This document shows positions 11,430-22,835 of a DNA stretch of 64,000 nt, piece by piece. The position numbers were made by a program, and so were the translations under genes. This stretch comes from Sinonovacula constricta. Lineage: Eukaryota > Mollusca > Bivalvia > Cardiida > Solecurtidae. Location: assembly GCA_007844125.1 (NCBI GenBank), contig CM017555.1:24169221-24233220 (forward strand). Direction: 5' to 3'. The notes beneath the pieces were generated by a model. That model worked only from the letters and a program-made list of their open reading frames with translations, searched no databases and was not told the origin of the DNA. Within the stretch, counting starts at the first letter, position 1, and the number at the start of each line of letters is the position of its first letter.

Positions 11430-12590
11430 AATAGTGCTATAAAACGTGTTTTATCAAAAACTCAAAAGTAAATTCATAAATATCACAGCTAGTGAAAATT
11501 GAAGAAAATGACATATTTAAAATGTAATGGAAATGTACAAGCATGCTCGCTTTATTAGGATTTCAACCGAAAACATTTGTATGTCAGTCATTTGCTCTCT
11601 TGCCTGCGCCACTCAGTCTTTGTACAGGTGTTTTATATATTTTATTTTGCATTTTGACTTGCTCATAGTTTACGTACAGTTTTCACCTTACCATTTGTTA
11701 TTGTTATGACGGATTTATAAGCTGCTCGTATCAGTTTGACTGAATTAAAGCCGAGTCCAAGGAGGGGTTATTCGCTATTGTTTTGGTCACTCTGTTGTGT
11801 AGTATTATTTTAATTGTTCTGTACCGAACACGTTGTTGTTGGTTTTTACTGGAGAATTATAGCGAGTATCCCAGTGTATATATTATGGCCGACAGTGGAT
11901 AGAGATTTAAGACTTGTTTAAGTGTTATTGGCGCCGTTCAAGAGAGCAATGCCTCTTATGTTATACATTTTATTGGGACAATAGTTTAGTAGGCAATAAC
12001 AGGAACACGCAGCTGTTTAGTGAGATCTTTTCCAGAAAAAGAAAAACTCCAAGTATCCGGCGGTTAACAGTGTAGCTTGCAATAATACAATGAGTAGCAA
12101 GTATTGAAAGGTATTTGTAGCTCTTTCGTGAGATATTGTTTACGAAAAAACAACAAAAACGAGTATGCTGATGATAACACATTTGTCTAAGAAAATCAGA
12201 TTTTAGCACGACATCAATTGTTAGTGAGTACAAATCATGTAAGAAATCTCTCTAAATATTTTGTCTTCTAAAAATCTATAAATAAGCGCCCAAGAGTTAT
12301 GTAAGTAACGTAAGATAAACTATCGTACAATCAACCCATCGATACACTTTCACAAAAAGTAGGACAAAAAGAGTCAATGGTCAGAATAGGTGTCCAGTTA
12401 TTGTGCAACTAAATAACAAAAAGGCATACTCATACTAATTGTCACATATCAGCAGTATTACTTGCAGCATCTTAATCATCATCGTTAACCTAATGTATTT
12501 GAAAAAAGCAGCCATGTCTCTGTACTGACATATACGGCTATATTGGGACAGTCCATTATATCGCAAATAAAGTCGCTCGTAAGAGGCTCA
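11430..12590 (+). other. Intronic sequence, nothing recognised
   Basis: AT-rich DNA between MITE copy A and the MITE fragment B. Short frames without motifs; no RNA gene or repeat recognised. Confidence 0.4.
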
Positions 12591-12915
12591 TTTAGAGCTA
12601 ATGTTATTTGTTGCTATCTTGAAGACTCAAAATCAATCTTATCTTATCTCAGCACGATTGGAATTTCTGTAAAAAAATAGACAACGAACTCAGAGCGGAT
12701 AACCCTGATGATAATAGAACGTGATTTCTAAACTTAGTGGTCATGTGATTTTCTTAATTTAAGAGTAGCTATCTGTGTAGCATGTTTCATATAGGAAATA
12801 CATGTTTGAAATGACAAATGAAGTGTCATGCTTAACTTTTCACATGGGTGTACGACACAATAAGCAGCATTTCGCAGTATTTTTTCGGTATTGAATCTCA
12901 TACAAATGATAAAAC
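12590..12915 (+). mobile_element. MITE fragment, copy B
   Basis: Resembles the right half of copies A, C and D, including 'gattttcttaatttaag', 'cataggaaatacatgtttga' type sequence and the end of the GCATTTCGC...TTTTTTCGG block. Both terminal inverted repeats are missing, so this is a truncated or decayed copy. Confidence 0.5.
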
Positions 12916-13061
12916 TAAATATTATAATCATATAAATGAACATATTGCTAGCGATCAAAGAAAAGTGTAGATTCTGGCATATTTATAGTTTTTTCGTTCA
13001 AGGTTAAAGTAAACACTATTTATATCATTATACCTCTAACTTTTTACCTTTTCATTTTCAG

Positions 13062-13067
13062 TGCCAC
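13062..13067 (+). CDS. Candidate 6-nt micro-exon i
   Basis: TGCCAC lies between acceptor TTCATTTTCAG and donor GTAAGTACC. In phase 1 it would add a junction codon and Pro. It sits upstream of module copy 2 as micro-exon e does for copy 1. Splice sites are strong, but the size makes it uncertain without transcript data. Confidence 0.3.
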
Positions 13068-13226
13068 GTAAGTACCTTTTTCAGGACAATATCATTCATA
13101 ATTCCACTTTTTACCTACTTTTTACTATAAAAACACAAAATCATGCCCTGTAAAATAACTACGATTATCATTACAAAACAAAAACAGAAACTAATAGTAA
13201 TAGTGTCATTACTACTGTCACAACTT

Positions 13227-13292
<66 letters not shown>
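13227..13292 (+). repeat. (CTA)n microsatellite
   Basis: Nearly pure trinucleotide run. The Leu-run open frame across it is a by-product. Confidence 0.95.
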
Positions 13293-13293
<1 letters not shown>

Positions 13294-13334
13294 CACATGG
13301 CTACTTCTACATTAACGCCCTAACAAAAGTCGGA

Positions 13335-14205
13335 ACGCCTTCACACACGAGACACACAGGGCGAAAACGCCTACACAGAACAAGGTAACACCGCCACACA
13401 AAACGGTAACGTCTACACACAATATGGAAACTCATACATACAACACTGCAACGTACACACACAACACGGTAACGCATACATACAACACACAACACGGTAA
13501 CGACTATACACAATATGGAAAATCATACACACAACACTGCAACGTATACACATAACACGGTAACGCATACATAAAACTTCTACGGCAACACACAACACGG
13601 TAACGCCTACACACAACACGGTAGCTCCTGCACACAACACAATAATGCTTTTGCACAACACAGTAGCATCTACACACAATAGAGTAACATCTACACACAA
13701 CACGAAGCACTTATACACAACATGGTAACACCTATACACAGCACGATAACGAATACACACGACACGGTAGATCCTATACACAACACAGATGCCTATATAG
13801 ATACACTCCACGGTAACTCCCACACACAACACGGTAGGGCCTAAACACAAAACTGTAATGACTACACACAACACGGTAACGCCTACACACAACACGCTCG
13901 CTTCTGCACACAACGAAGTAACGCCTATACACAACACGCTCGCTTCTGCACACAACGTAGTTACGCCTATACACAACCAAATAACGCTTATACACGACAC
14001 GGTAACGCATAAACTCAATATGGTTACGCCTGCATATAACACGGTAAGGCCTACATATAACACGGTAGCTTATACACACAAAAAGGCAGCTCATACACAC
14101 AACACGATAATGCCTACACACAGTACGGAAACGCCTACACAGATCATGGTGACGCCTAAGCACAACGCGGTAACGCCTATACACAGCATAAGGTAACGTA
14201 TATAA
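13335..14205 (+). repeat. 21-bp minisatellite array 1
   Basis: Tandem, diverged units on the theme CCTACACACAACACGGTAACG. As 21 is a multiple of three, long frames appear on both strands: a VGVTVLC-type heptad on the minus strand and a TPTHNTV-type heptad on the plus strand. Stops and frame changes occur throughout and no splice sites border the array, so it is treated as intronic repeat. Confidence 0.9.
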
Positions 14206-14714
14206 AAACTAATTTTATACCTCCAAGACGGTCATTTTATAGATCATATTGCCAAAAAACTGGTAGTGTTGTTAAAATGCACTTTAAAACCACGTGTGCG
14301 TCGTATAGTATATCGTTTGACAATATTCTCTTTTTTCATCATGTTTATATAGTCTCCTCTTTAAAAAACTCAAAATGTGATTAATTTAATTATAATTATA
14401 AGAGACAAGTTATTGCTGTTAAAAAAAGTGATGACAATAAGTAAGGTATTGATGATGGTGGTGATTGTGTTGATGTTGGTGATGATGACGACAATGATAT
14501 ATAATGATGCTGCTAATGATAACGATGATGAAGATTATGGTGATGTTGATAATACCGATAAAGATTACAATAATGTTAATGTTGTTGTTGATAATGCTAA
14601 TGATTATGGTGATGCTGGTGCTGCTGCTAATGATCTCATGTATTCTAATGATACCATTTTCAATAGATATTATCCTTATTTCATTTTATTTTGTATTTTT
14701 GTTTTATTTTGCAG

Positions 14715-14732
14715 CTCTTCCACCATCCACAA
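14715..14732 (+). CDS. Micro-exon f', LPPST
   Basis: An 18-nt segment between acceptor TTATTTTGCAG and donor GTAAGTACC. In phase 1 it codes LPPST. Duplicate of micro-exon f at 8480-8497. Only the first two bases and part of the first codon differ. Confidence 0.65.
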
Positions 14733-15418
14733 GTAAGTACCAATATCTCGCTTCTGTAGTTGAGCTGCAGCAGAACGCACATCATGTTAGCTTACAATAC
14801 GGTTACGCCTACACACATTACTGTAATGTCGACACACACCACAGTAACACCTACATAAAACAAAGTGCTGGATTGACAAACCAGTAACGCTGAACTACAG
14901 CACATCCAAGCTTTCCTAATACACTGCTGCGCAGCCGCTGATGACACATTCACGCCTACAGAAAAAACATACTCACGCCTACTTGTTACGCAGCCACGCC
15001 CACGGGAAAAACAGACCGACCTTAAAAAACAGTGAAGTCGCACGTCCGAAATGAACAAAAACATCAACAAAAAGTAAAAAACCAAACAAAAATAAAACAA
15101 CATCAACAAAAGAAACAAACAAAAACAACAACACTTTTTAAAGACACGCAAAGAAACAAACAAACAAACAAACAAACACACTAACAATCTACACCTAACA
15201 CTTTAATTCACACTTTGCTTAACAAATTGACATACAGTTTGACATTTCCGTTGTTTACGACACAAGATGCACAGGGCTTTATTTCCCTAAGATTACACGT
15301 TTTTTAACAAAACCTTTGCTTTTAAGAGGTAAAATATAGAATAATTGCAATACATTTTACACGTTAATATATATCAGAATACATTTTGTATTCACAATGA
15401 TGTTTTTATATATTTCAG

Positions 15419-15445
15419 CTACATCGCCTTCCGGCAATGACGAAG
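15419..15445 (+). CDS. Micro-exon g', TSPSGNDE
   Basis: A 27-nt segment between acceptor ATATTTCAG and donor GTAAATATG. In phase 1 it codes TSPSGNDE. Duplicate of g (10197-10223). Five of eight residues differ although length and frame are kept, which suggests relaxed or diversifying change within a constrained exon size. Confidence 0.65.
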
Positions 15446-16004
15446 GTAAATATGCAAATATGCTATATATAAGGGGCTTCCTACGTCTCAAACTGTCAAT
15501 CATGTTTGTTTACATAATCAGGTTTATCCAATTAGTGTAAGTTTAAATATTTGGTACAAAGAAGGTCATATGCTTTTTTTGATAGTGTTTGTAAACCCCG
15601 GGCCTACATGTACGTATAAAAACAACTGTCAAAATATCAAACGGACGAGGAGTTACGAGTACATTCACATCGCGGAACCATTCAAAGATACAAGCATAAA
15701 AAGATTCTTATCTTTTAAAAGGGGCAGAACCGGAAAGCGAATGTATTAATTTTAGATGATGTTGATGATGATGATGATTAGGATGATCATGATGATGACT
15801 TTATGATAGAGAAAACGTAGAAAAGAAGTAAACGAAGACCGTTGAAGAAGAAGAAAAAGAAGGAGAAGAAGAAGAACATGAGAAAGAACATGAAGAAGAA
15901 GTAGAAGATGATAATACCGATGGGACTGCTTGCTGATGATTAATTAAATGTTTAGTTATTTTTTCTATGTTACTATTAACAATTGTTTCTAATTTCTATT
16001 TCAG

Positions 16005-16028
16005 TTCCACTCATGATGTTGCGATCAG
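16005..16028 (+). CDS. Micro-exon h', PLMMLRS
   Basis: A 24-nt segment between acceptor CTATTTCAG and donor GTAAGTTA. In phase 1 it codes PLMMLRS. Duplicate of h (10789-10812). Confidence 0.65.
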
Positions 16029-16139
16029 GTAAGTTAAAATGTATATGATGAACATGCAGGCCTATTTATAACCATAGTAACACCGGCAGACAAACTGTTT
16101 TACTCTCTTCCTAACAGTTGTCAATGCTTCGTGGTTTAA

Positions 16140-16619
16140 CGGTTGTATCAGACAGTTTGGCTATATCCAATGCATGTACCTATATTTTGTCAATGTTTGG
16201 GGGAATTAAGGCATTATTTCTGTATACATTCAAACTTTAGTCTAATTAAAGAGGATGTTGATTGCTACCTATATTGTTTGACAGTATAAGTTGCGAAAAA
16301 ATCACTCTTAATGTTTATTCTTTTTTATATCTATAAATAAGCACGATATTGATGTCTTAAAAAAGAAATGACATCAGAGCGCACTACCTGTATGACGCGA
16401 GCTCAAAATTAAGTTGTGACGTGGTTTTCTTAGCTTAAAAATAGCTTTCTCTGCAGCGTGGCTCAGATAGGAAATATCTATTTGAAATAATGAGTTGGGA
16501 ATTATGCTTCTCTGTTCACAGAGATTTAGAGCATCAATGAACCGCATTTTGCGGATCTTTTCAGGTAACAATGACTTAATTCATTTGGGATAAAATCTTT
16601 GGTTCAAACTGTTTGATAC
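16140..16619 (+). mobile_element. TTAA-flanked MITE, copy C (right end lost)
   Basis: Starts after TTAA at 16136-16139 with CGGTTGTATCAGACAGTTTG, nearly identical to copy A. The right inverted repeat breaks off after CAAACTGTTTGATAC, and 21-bp minisatellite units follow directly. It is the module-duplicate of copy A rather than an independent insertion. Confidence 0.7.
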
Positions 16620-18350
16620 ACAAAACGGTAACGCCTACACACAACAAGGAAACTCATACACACAACACTGCAACGTTTACACACAACACGGTAACGCATA
16701 CATAAATCTTCAACTCCCCCACACAACACTGTAACGCCTAAACACAACACGGTAACGCCTATACAAAACACGGTAACGCATACACACAACACGGTAACTC
16801 CCACACACAACACGGTAACGCCTACACACAACACGGTAACGCCTACAAACAACAAAGTAACGCCTACACACAACACGGTTACGCCTACACACAACACGGT
16901 TACTCCCACACACAACGCGGTAACGCCCACACACAACACGGTAACTCCTACACACAACACGGTAACGCCTATACAAAACACGGTAACGCATACACACAAC
17001 ACGGTAACTCTCACACACAACACGGTAACACCTACACACAACACGATAACGCCTACACACAACAAAGTAACGCCTACACACAACACGGTTACTCCCACAC
17101 ACAACGCGGTAACGCCCACACACAACACGGTAACTCCTACACACAACACGGTAACGCCTACACACAACACGGTAAGCCTACACACAACACGGTACACAAC
17201 ACGGTAAGCCTACACACAACACGGTAACGCCTAGACACAACACGGTTGCGCTTATACACAGCACGGTAACGCCTAAATACAACACGGTAGCTCCTACACA
17301 CAACACGGTAACGCTTATAAACAGCACGGTAACGCCTACACACAACACGGTAACGCCTATACACAACACGGTAACACCTACACAAAACACGGTAACTCAC
17401 ACACACACACACACAACACGGTAACGCCTACGCACGACACGGTTGCAACGTCTCTACACAACGCGGTAACCCCCCCCCCCCCCCACACACACACAGCACG
17501 ATAACGCCCATACACAACACGATAACGCATACACACAGCACTGTTGCGCCTATAGACAGCACGGTTACGCATACACACAACAGGGTAGATCCTACACACA
17601 ACACGGTAACGCCTATACACAGCACGTTACACATACACACAACACAGTAGCTCCTATAGACGACACAATAATGCCTATGCACAACACGATAGCACCTACA
17701 CACAACACGGTAGATCAAACACCCAGCACGGTAACGTCTACACACGACACGGTTACACCTACACACAACACTGTAGCTACTATACACAACACAGTTATGT
17801 CTATACACAACACGAAACGTCTATACACAACACGGTAATGACTACACACAACACGGTGACGCCTAGGCACATCACGGTGGCTTCTGTACACAACAGAGTT
17901 ACGCTTATACAAAACAAAACAACGCTTATAAACCTTACGGGAACGCCTACACTCAACACGGTTACGCCTACACACAACACGTAACGGTTACATATAACAT
18001 GGTAACGCCTACATATAACGCTGCAACGCATACACACAACACGGTAACGACTACATATAACACGGTAGCTCATACACACAACACGGTAGCTCAAACACAC
18101 TGCACAATAATGCCTACACACAGTACGGAAACGCCTACACACAACATGGTAACGCCTACATATAACGCTGCAACGCATACACACAACACGGTAACGACTA
18201 CATATATATTACGGTAACTCATAGACACAACAAGGTAGCTCATACACACAGCACGATATTGCCTACACACAGTACGGAAACGCCTGCATAAAACATGGTA
18301 ACGCCTCAACACAACGCGGTTACGCCTATATACAGCATAAGGTAACGTAT
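16619..18350 (+). repeat. 21-bp minisatellite array 2
   Basis: About 1.7 kb of CCTACACACAACACGGTAACG-type units starting directly at the broken end of MITE copy C. Some internal blocks repeat as larger units (16740-16960 resembles 16960-17170). A poly-C tract lies at about 17470-17484. Long Val/Cys- and Arg/Tyr-rich frames on the minus strand are repeat artefacts. Confidence 0.95.
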
Positions 18351-18389
18351 ATAAAACTAATTCATTTACCTCCAAGACCGCAATTTTAT

Positions 18390-18640
18390 AAATCATCGCC
18401 TAAAAACATGTAGTGTCATTAAAACTGCACTTTAAAACCATGTGTGCGTCGTAAAGTATATTTTGCCAATATTCTTTTTTTTCATCTTGTTTATATAGTC
18501 TACTCTTTAAAAACTCAAAATGTGATTAATTTAATTATAATTGTAAGAGACAAGTTATTGCTGTTAAAAATAATAATGACAAAAAGTAAGGTTTTAATAA
18601 TGGTGATGATTGTGTTAATGTTGATGCCCAAATTATAGTC
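18390..18640 (+). repeat. Partial third copy of the module start
   Basis: Matches 7365-7620 and 14245-14490 closely (for example 'aactgcactttaaaaccatg' and 'atgtgattaatttaattata'). No micro-exon of the f, g or h type was found after it, so either the copy is truncated or the exons were lost. Confidence 0.7.
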
Positions 18641-18981
18641 TTTAATTTGTACTCCACTTTAAATGTTGTGGAAAGTAAAGGGCATCGTCAGAAACCCACG
18701 GTAAATATTCCAAATATTCCGTTATCACTACATACATACACTGTTGGTTAATTGGTCAGAAAAAACTCATGACAATATGCGTGAAGCATTTAATTGGCTC
18801 CGTGTCCAAAACGGCACGGAAATTCAGCCAATGAAATGATTCGTTCTATCTCAATTCGTATAAAGTATTTTAAGAAGATTAATGAATTCCTTAGTCCTTA
18901 GTTCTGTGACACAAATATTGTACTACTTATGTAAAAGAGCCTAGTAATGTAAAACTTTTACAGTTTGCTACGGAGTCTTAA

Positions 18982-19452
18982 AGATGGTATCAGACAGTTT
19001 GGCCAATATCAAATACAATAAACAACACTTTACACCTGTTTGAGAAACTTTGGCTTAATTTCTACGTAGACTCATTCTTTAGTCTAAGTAAGGACGGCTT
19101 TTAACACTACTTTTATTGTTAGATAGTATAAATCGATAAGTTATAGCTCTTAATTTTTTATTCTTTCCAATTCGCTAAATAAGCACGATGGGTATTTCTG
19201 CCCAAACAGACACCGACGTCAAGGCTAATTACACGGATGATGATATAACGTGAACTCAAAAGTTAGTGGTCAAGTGGTTTTCTTAGTTTAAAAATAACTA
19301 AGTTTGCATAGTGGCCCATATTGGAAATACGCGGTATTCTCCACTTTTCACATAGATGTAGGGATCGATAAACAGCATTTCGCGGGATCTTTTCATGTAA
19401 TAATATGGTTGTTTGGGGAAAAGTTTTGATCCAAACTGTCGGATACCACCTT
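18982..19452 (+). mobile_element. TTAA-flanked MITE, copy D
   Basis: Starts after TTAA (18978-18981) with AGATGGTATCAGACAGTTTG and ends CAAACTGTCGGATACCACC followed by TTTA. Same family as copy A but not part of the module duplication. Confidence 0.7.
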
Positions 19453-19633
19453 TATCTATGTGACGGCCCATCGTTTCTTATCAGTTTACATACCTACACG
19501 AAGCTACTTTTTGTCAAATGGGCGGCTGCCTATATTAATCTATTAATCCATTTGAGACAACCAATTACTAAGTATTCCTCCTTTCGCTTGTTTCCGTTAT
19601 ATTGAAGAACGATATAATGAATGTCATTTTCAG

Positions 19634-19651
19634 TACTTAGAGACAAGCCCT
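19634..19651 (+). CDS. Candidate micro-exon, LRDKP
   Basis: An 18-nt segment between acceptor TCATTTTCAG and donor GTAATAA. In phase 1 it codes LRDKP. The donor is weak. It is the only candidate exon ending in T, which makes it less consistent with the rest of the set. Confidence 0.3.
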
Positions 19652-19785
19652 GTAATAACTTAAGTTTAGCTGAATTCTTGACTTAATTGCAAGTCTTTAT
19701 TTTATACAACATTTTTGATAAATGCTTCTATTTTCGATTTAATTACAAATGGGGGTTGTGGATATTGTCATAAATGTATTTTCAG

Positions 19786-19809
19786 CTAAAACATGTTTTG
19801 TGCAAGGAC
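19786..19809 (+). CDS. Candidate micro-exon, KTCFVQG
   Basis: A 24-nt segment between acceptor GTATTTTCAG and donor GTAGAAC. In phase 1 it codes KTCFVQG. It starts CTAAA like micro-exons j and l. It would hold the only Cys in the visible coding part, and the donor is weak, so this is tentative. Confidence 0.25.
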
Positions 19810-20602
19810 GTAGAACTTTGTTTTAATGTATAAAAGTCTACTCGAGATATCGAGATGCAACGCAATGGTACAGATTGCCATCTGATCGGATTAAGCCAAC
19901 CTCTTAAGGACAGCGCAAGACAATGAAGGAATATCTAATAACAATGTTAGACTAAAACTCCGTTCTGTGATAAATGTGACATACGGCTTGTAATATTTTC
20001 CAGAAATAACTATTTTGTATGAATTAGCACTTTGTAATAGCCTTTCGTGGTAAAATATAAAAGAGAGTTAAATTCAACGTAACTGTCTATAGCACACGTC
20101 AAAGTGTTCATATGCTTTAAAAGTAAAATATGGTGAATGTTAAAATGTTTACAAAACATTTAATTTAATTTGTAACATTTGTAACACGTTAACACTGAAA
20201 CCGATCTCAATGTAGACGCTACAGAAGCGTAATTTCCGCCATGGTCACGTGATTTTTGAGACAGCGCTGATAAATAGCAATTGCTTACTATCATCGATCA
20301 ATGATCGACTAAACGGCTTTAATCGAATGTGAATGACTAACTTGCACGTAGTGATTACCTTGTTCAACCGTTATCGTTATCTATTTACAAATGTTTACGA
20401 GGAAAGCCGATGATTCTCCGGAGTAAAAAATACACGAGAAATACCACATTGAGAGACATTTGTATCCGGCAGTATGTTAGCCTCTGATAGCATATAGACC
20501 CCAAACTGTGTGAATCAACAAATAAAATGTAGGTTTCTTTTTGTTTGCTTCATTTCAAGTAATGTCATTTCAGCTGACCTATTTGTTGTCTTAACTTTTC
20601 AG
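19810..20602 (+). other. Intronic sequence
   Basis: Nothing coding recognised. A short inverted stretch, TCATCGATCAATGATCGA (about 20292-20309), could form a small hairpin. An acceptor-like TCATTTCAG at about 20565-20573 lacks an in-phase donor. Confidence 0.4.
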
Positions 20603-20629
20603 CTAAACCCACGCCGGCCTCGACAACCG
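20603..20629 (+). CDS. Micro-exon j, KPTPASTT
   Basis: A 27-nt segment between acceptor TTAACTTTTCAG and donor GTAAATA. In phase 1 it codes KPTPASTT, a mucin-like Pro/Thr motif. Micro-exons k (KPTT) and l (KPTTTPP) start the same way, suggesting a second family of duplicated exons. Confidence 0.65.
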
Positions 20630-20785
20630 GTAAATATACCTTCTTCAGTTCATCGTCTGAACCTTCTCCATTTAAAAGTATTTTTGCCTAAAACTATCCG
20701 ACACGTATTTTGCTGAAAAGTGTAAATGGAGTTAAACGTTTCACTGAAATTTTACGATTTTGCTGTATACGTCCATAGTCAATGG

Positions 20786-20860
20786 AAAGCCCCGGGTTCG
20801 AACCTCAGACCAACACTACGAGATGTGAACCATTGGGCAAGACCTTTTACTATACATCAT
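20786..20860 (+). mobile_element. SINE-like fragment
   Basis: A B-box-like GGGTTCGAACCTC followed by 'gtgaaccattgggcaagacc', a layout seen in tRNA-derived SINE heads. No intact tRNA fold was found. Confidence 0.35.
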
Positions 20861-21628
20861 TCCAGACGTTTCATAGTACTGTTTCTATCTAGCTAAGAGC
20901 CAGTCGGATAAGAATAAAAAAAAGCTAGCCTTTCCAATTCACTCTAAGCAAAACTTAATATTAACTTTTTTATTTCTGTTCGTACTTTTTTTTTTAATCT
21001 CAGGTGGCTTATTTATATCCCATATGCTCATACACAATCTTCATTTTATCTGAAGAGACGCCATAATGGTATTTAGTCTAAATAATGTATTGTGCAGTCC
21101 ACGACTTTAACTCCGAAAACAGTCGCTAGATGTAGTTCATACATGTCAGTCACGATAACTAGTTCAAATATTAATGCATATACAAAACTGTCCAAAAGCG
21201 TCTTCATTCACAACATCGTCGGTCCGCTCTGGATGTAAAATAGCCAAAGTGTTCCGAATGATGTGCCTTAAGTGAAGACTGCTAGCTACGAATACAAATT
21301 AATTGTCTTATTCTGTGTGGATAACATCACTTTATGCACCTAAAAGTAGAGGTTTTGTCTCCCGGAATACCCATAGGTCTAGGTTTTCCTACTGAATGAA
21401 GTAAAAAAAAACACAGGCAGGTAGAAATGTGGATAGCTTAAGCAATCAGAACGTGTGTGTCATTGAATAATTTCATCAAATACTTTTTATTAATAACTGT
21501 TATAACTTTCACAATCATTATCACCTAATCAGAGATACTTCATAATTATTTAAATAAAGAAATATCTATAAATAGGCCCAAATTCTGGACTATATCTTAA
21601 ACTGATTTATTTCTTGTGCCCATTTCAG
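20861..21628 (+). other. Intronic sequence, nothing recognised
   Basis: AT-rich intron between j and k. A strong acceptor-like site ends at 21003, but the following frame meets a stop with no donor before it. Confidence 0.4.
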
Positions 21629-21643
21629 CCAAACCCACAACAG
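21629..21643 (+). CDS. Micro-exon k, KPTT
   Basis: A 15-nt segment between acceptor GCCCATTTCAG and donor GTATATA. In phase 1 it codes KPTT. Shares CC/CT-AAACCC with j. Confidence 0.6.
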
Positions 21644-21795
21644 GTATATACTCTTTCTCAATTAATCTTCTGATGCCCAATATTCTTAAAAGTAAATTCT
21701 CCTAAAATATTCGTATTTTTTGTGCTTTTACTTTTTTCCAATCTACTACAAAAATAGTTTTAAATGTAACTAATCTATTTCTCTTAATTTTTCAG

Positions 21796-21819
21796 CTAAA
21801 CCTACTACTACTCCACCAG
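21796..21819 (+). CDS. Micro-exon l, KPTTTPP
   Basis: A 24-nt segment between a strong acceptor TTAATTTTTCAG and donor GTAAATATAG. In phase 1 it codes KPTTTPP. Only about 150 bp separates it from k, the shortest intron of the locus. Confidence 0.7.
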
Positions 21820-22445
21820 GTAAATATAGTTTAACCCAGATTATCGCCAGATCCTACGAATCCTAAAATAAACTTTTTACACAAATATTACTTGTTTATG
21901 TCTTTGCTTCAAAAGAGGCAATAAGTTATGGATTAACGAGATAATCCAACACTCGGCGGTTAAACCCATGGTTTAAGTCATTGGAAATTACTACGTGCCG
22001 AGAGCATCGACCACGATGCGGAAGGTCTTAACCTAAATAAATAAAATATATTAGTTTTTAGTGGTATAATATACATATGAAGCTCCCTTGTTTCCGCTTA
22101 GCATCTACAAGTAATTTTACCCCTGATAAAAATAGATAAACGCCTTTTGATATCTATACAGTATTTGTTTTTGAGTACACACATCAACAGAGTTATGGTC
22201 ATTATGGCGATGTCTAGCTCACGTGTTTGGAAAAAAGACCCCAGGGAAATTTCTGGGTAGAACCACCGGCGCAAAACACATAAGCAACTGGTCAGATACT
22301 AAATAAAACTCTACCGTTTGCTACCTATACCGATATTGTATTGCACTGAATGAAGTTTTAAGACTACAGAAGATCGACTTATGTTTTGTTACACAAGTAT
22401 GTGAAATACGTAATAATATTAAACGTTTCATTGTTTCCATTTTAG

Positions 22446-22460
22446 CACCAGCGTTGATGC
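22446..22460 (+). CDS. Micro-exon m, PALM
   Basis: A 15-nt segment between acceptor TTTCCATTTTAG and donor GTACGTA. In phase 1 it codes PALM; the junction codon with l is GCA. Confidence 0.5.
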
Positions 22461-22661
22461 GTACGTATTTTTTTCTTTTTCGCTTCATTTCGACTGACCA
22501 TTATGTGTTATAAACTGAATGTGGTATATGAAATAGGTTCGTTTGAACTGCATGAATGTGTTATATCATGAAATGTGTACTTTGGAATGTTCCTGTATGT
22601 TGAAAATTAAAGTTTTTTCATGTGTTATATGAAATCGGCTCATTTGGACTGCTCAAATGTA

Positions 22662-22737
22662 ATATGTGTGTGTGTGTGTGTGTGTGTTTTTGTGTGTGTG
22701 CGTGCGTGCGTGCGTGCGTGCGTGTGTGTGTGTTTCT
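22662..22737 (+). repeat. (GT)n / (GTGC)n microsatellite
   Basis: GT run with an internal CGTG block. Confidence 0.95.
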
Positions 22738-22835
22738 CAGTTATTTGAAAGTAAGAGTTACAACTATCATATTATTATGAATTAAAGGGTAATTTCTGTA
22801 CGATTGAAAGAGTGATTAGCAAACGCCTGTCTTAA

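Larger units (their letters stand above)
7365..11430 (+). repeat. Tandem-duplicated exon module, copy 1
   Basis: Contains micro-exons f, g and h with their introns. Copy 2 is at 14240-16619 and matches in intron sequence as well as exons, for example around the run 'gtgattaatttaattataat', near 'ccccgggcctacatgtacgt' and in the MITE at the end. Copy 1 has about 1.1 kb (roughly 8720-9820) that I could not match in copy 2. Confidence 0.8.
14240..16619 (+). repeat. Tandem-duplicated exon module, copy 2
   Basis: Matches copy 1 (7365-11430) through exons f', g', h' and the MITE. Introns have diverged by small indels and microsatellite changes, yet the splice sites are retained. Confidence 0.8.

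Noticed and set aside
13307..18396. Many long Cys/Val- and Arg/Tyr-rich open frames on the minus strand.
   Set aside because: They follow the 21-bp unit exactly, occur in several frames at once, and have no start context, splice sites or conserved ends.
21004..21060. A strong acceptor-like site with a long pyrimidine tract.
   Set aside because: The phase-1 frame reaches a stop before any donor, unlike all accepted micro-exons.
22738..22755. Acceptor TTTCTCAG and donor GTAAGAG enclosing 10 nt.
   Set aside because: The length is not a multiple of three and the phase-1 frame contains a stop.
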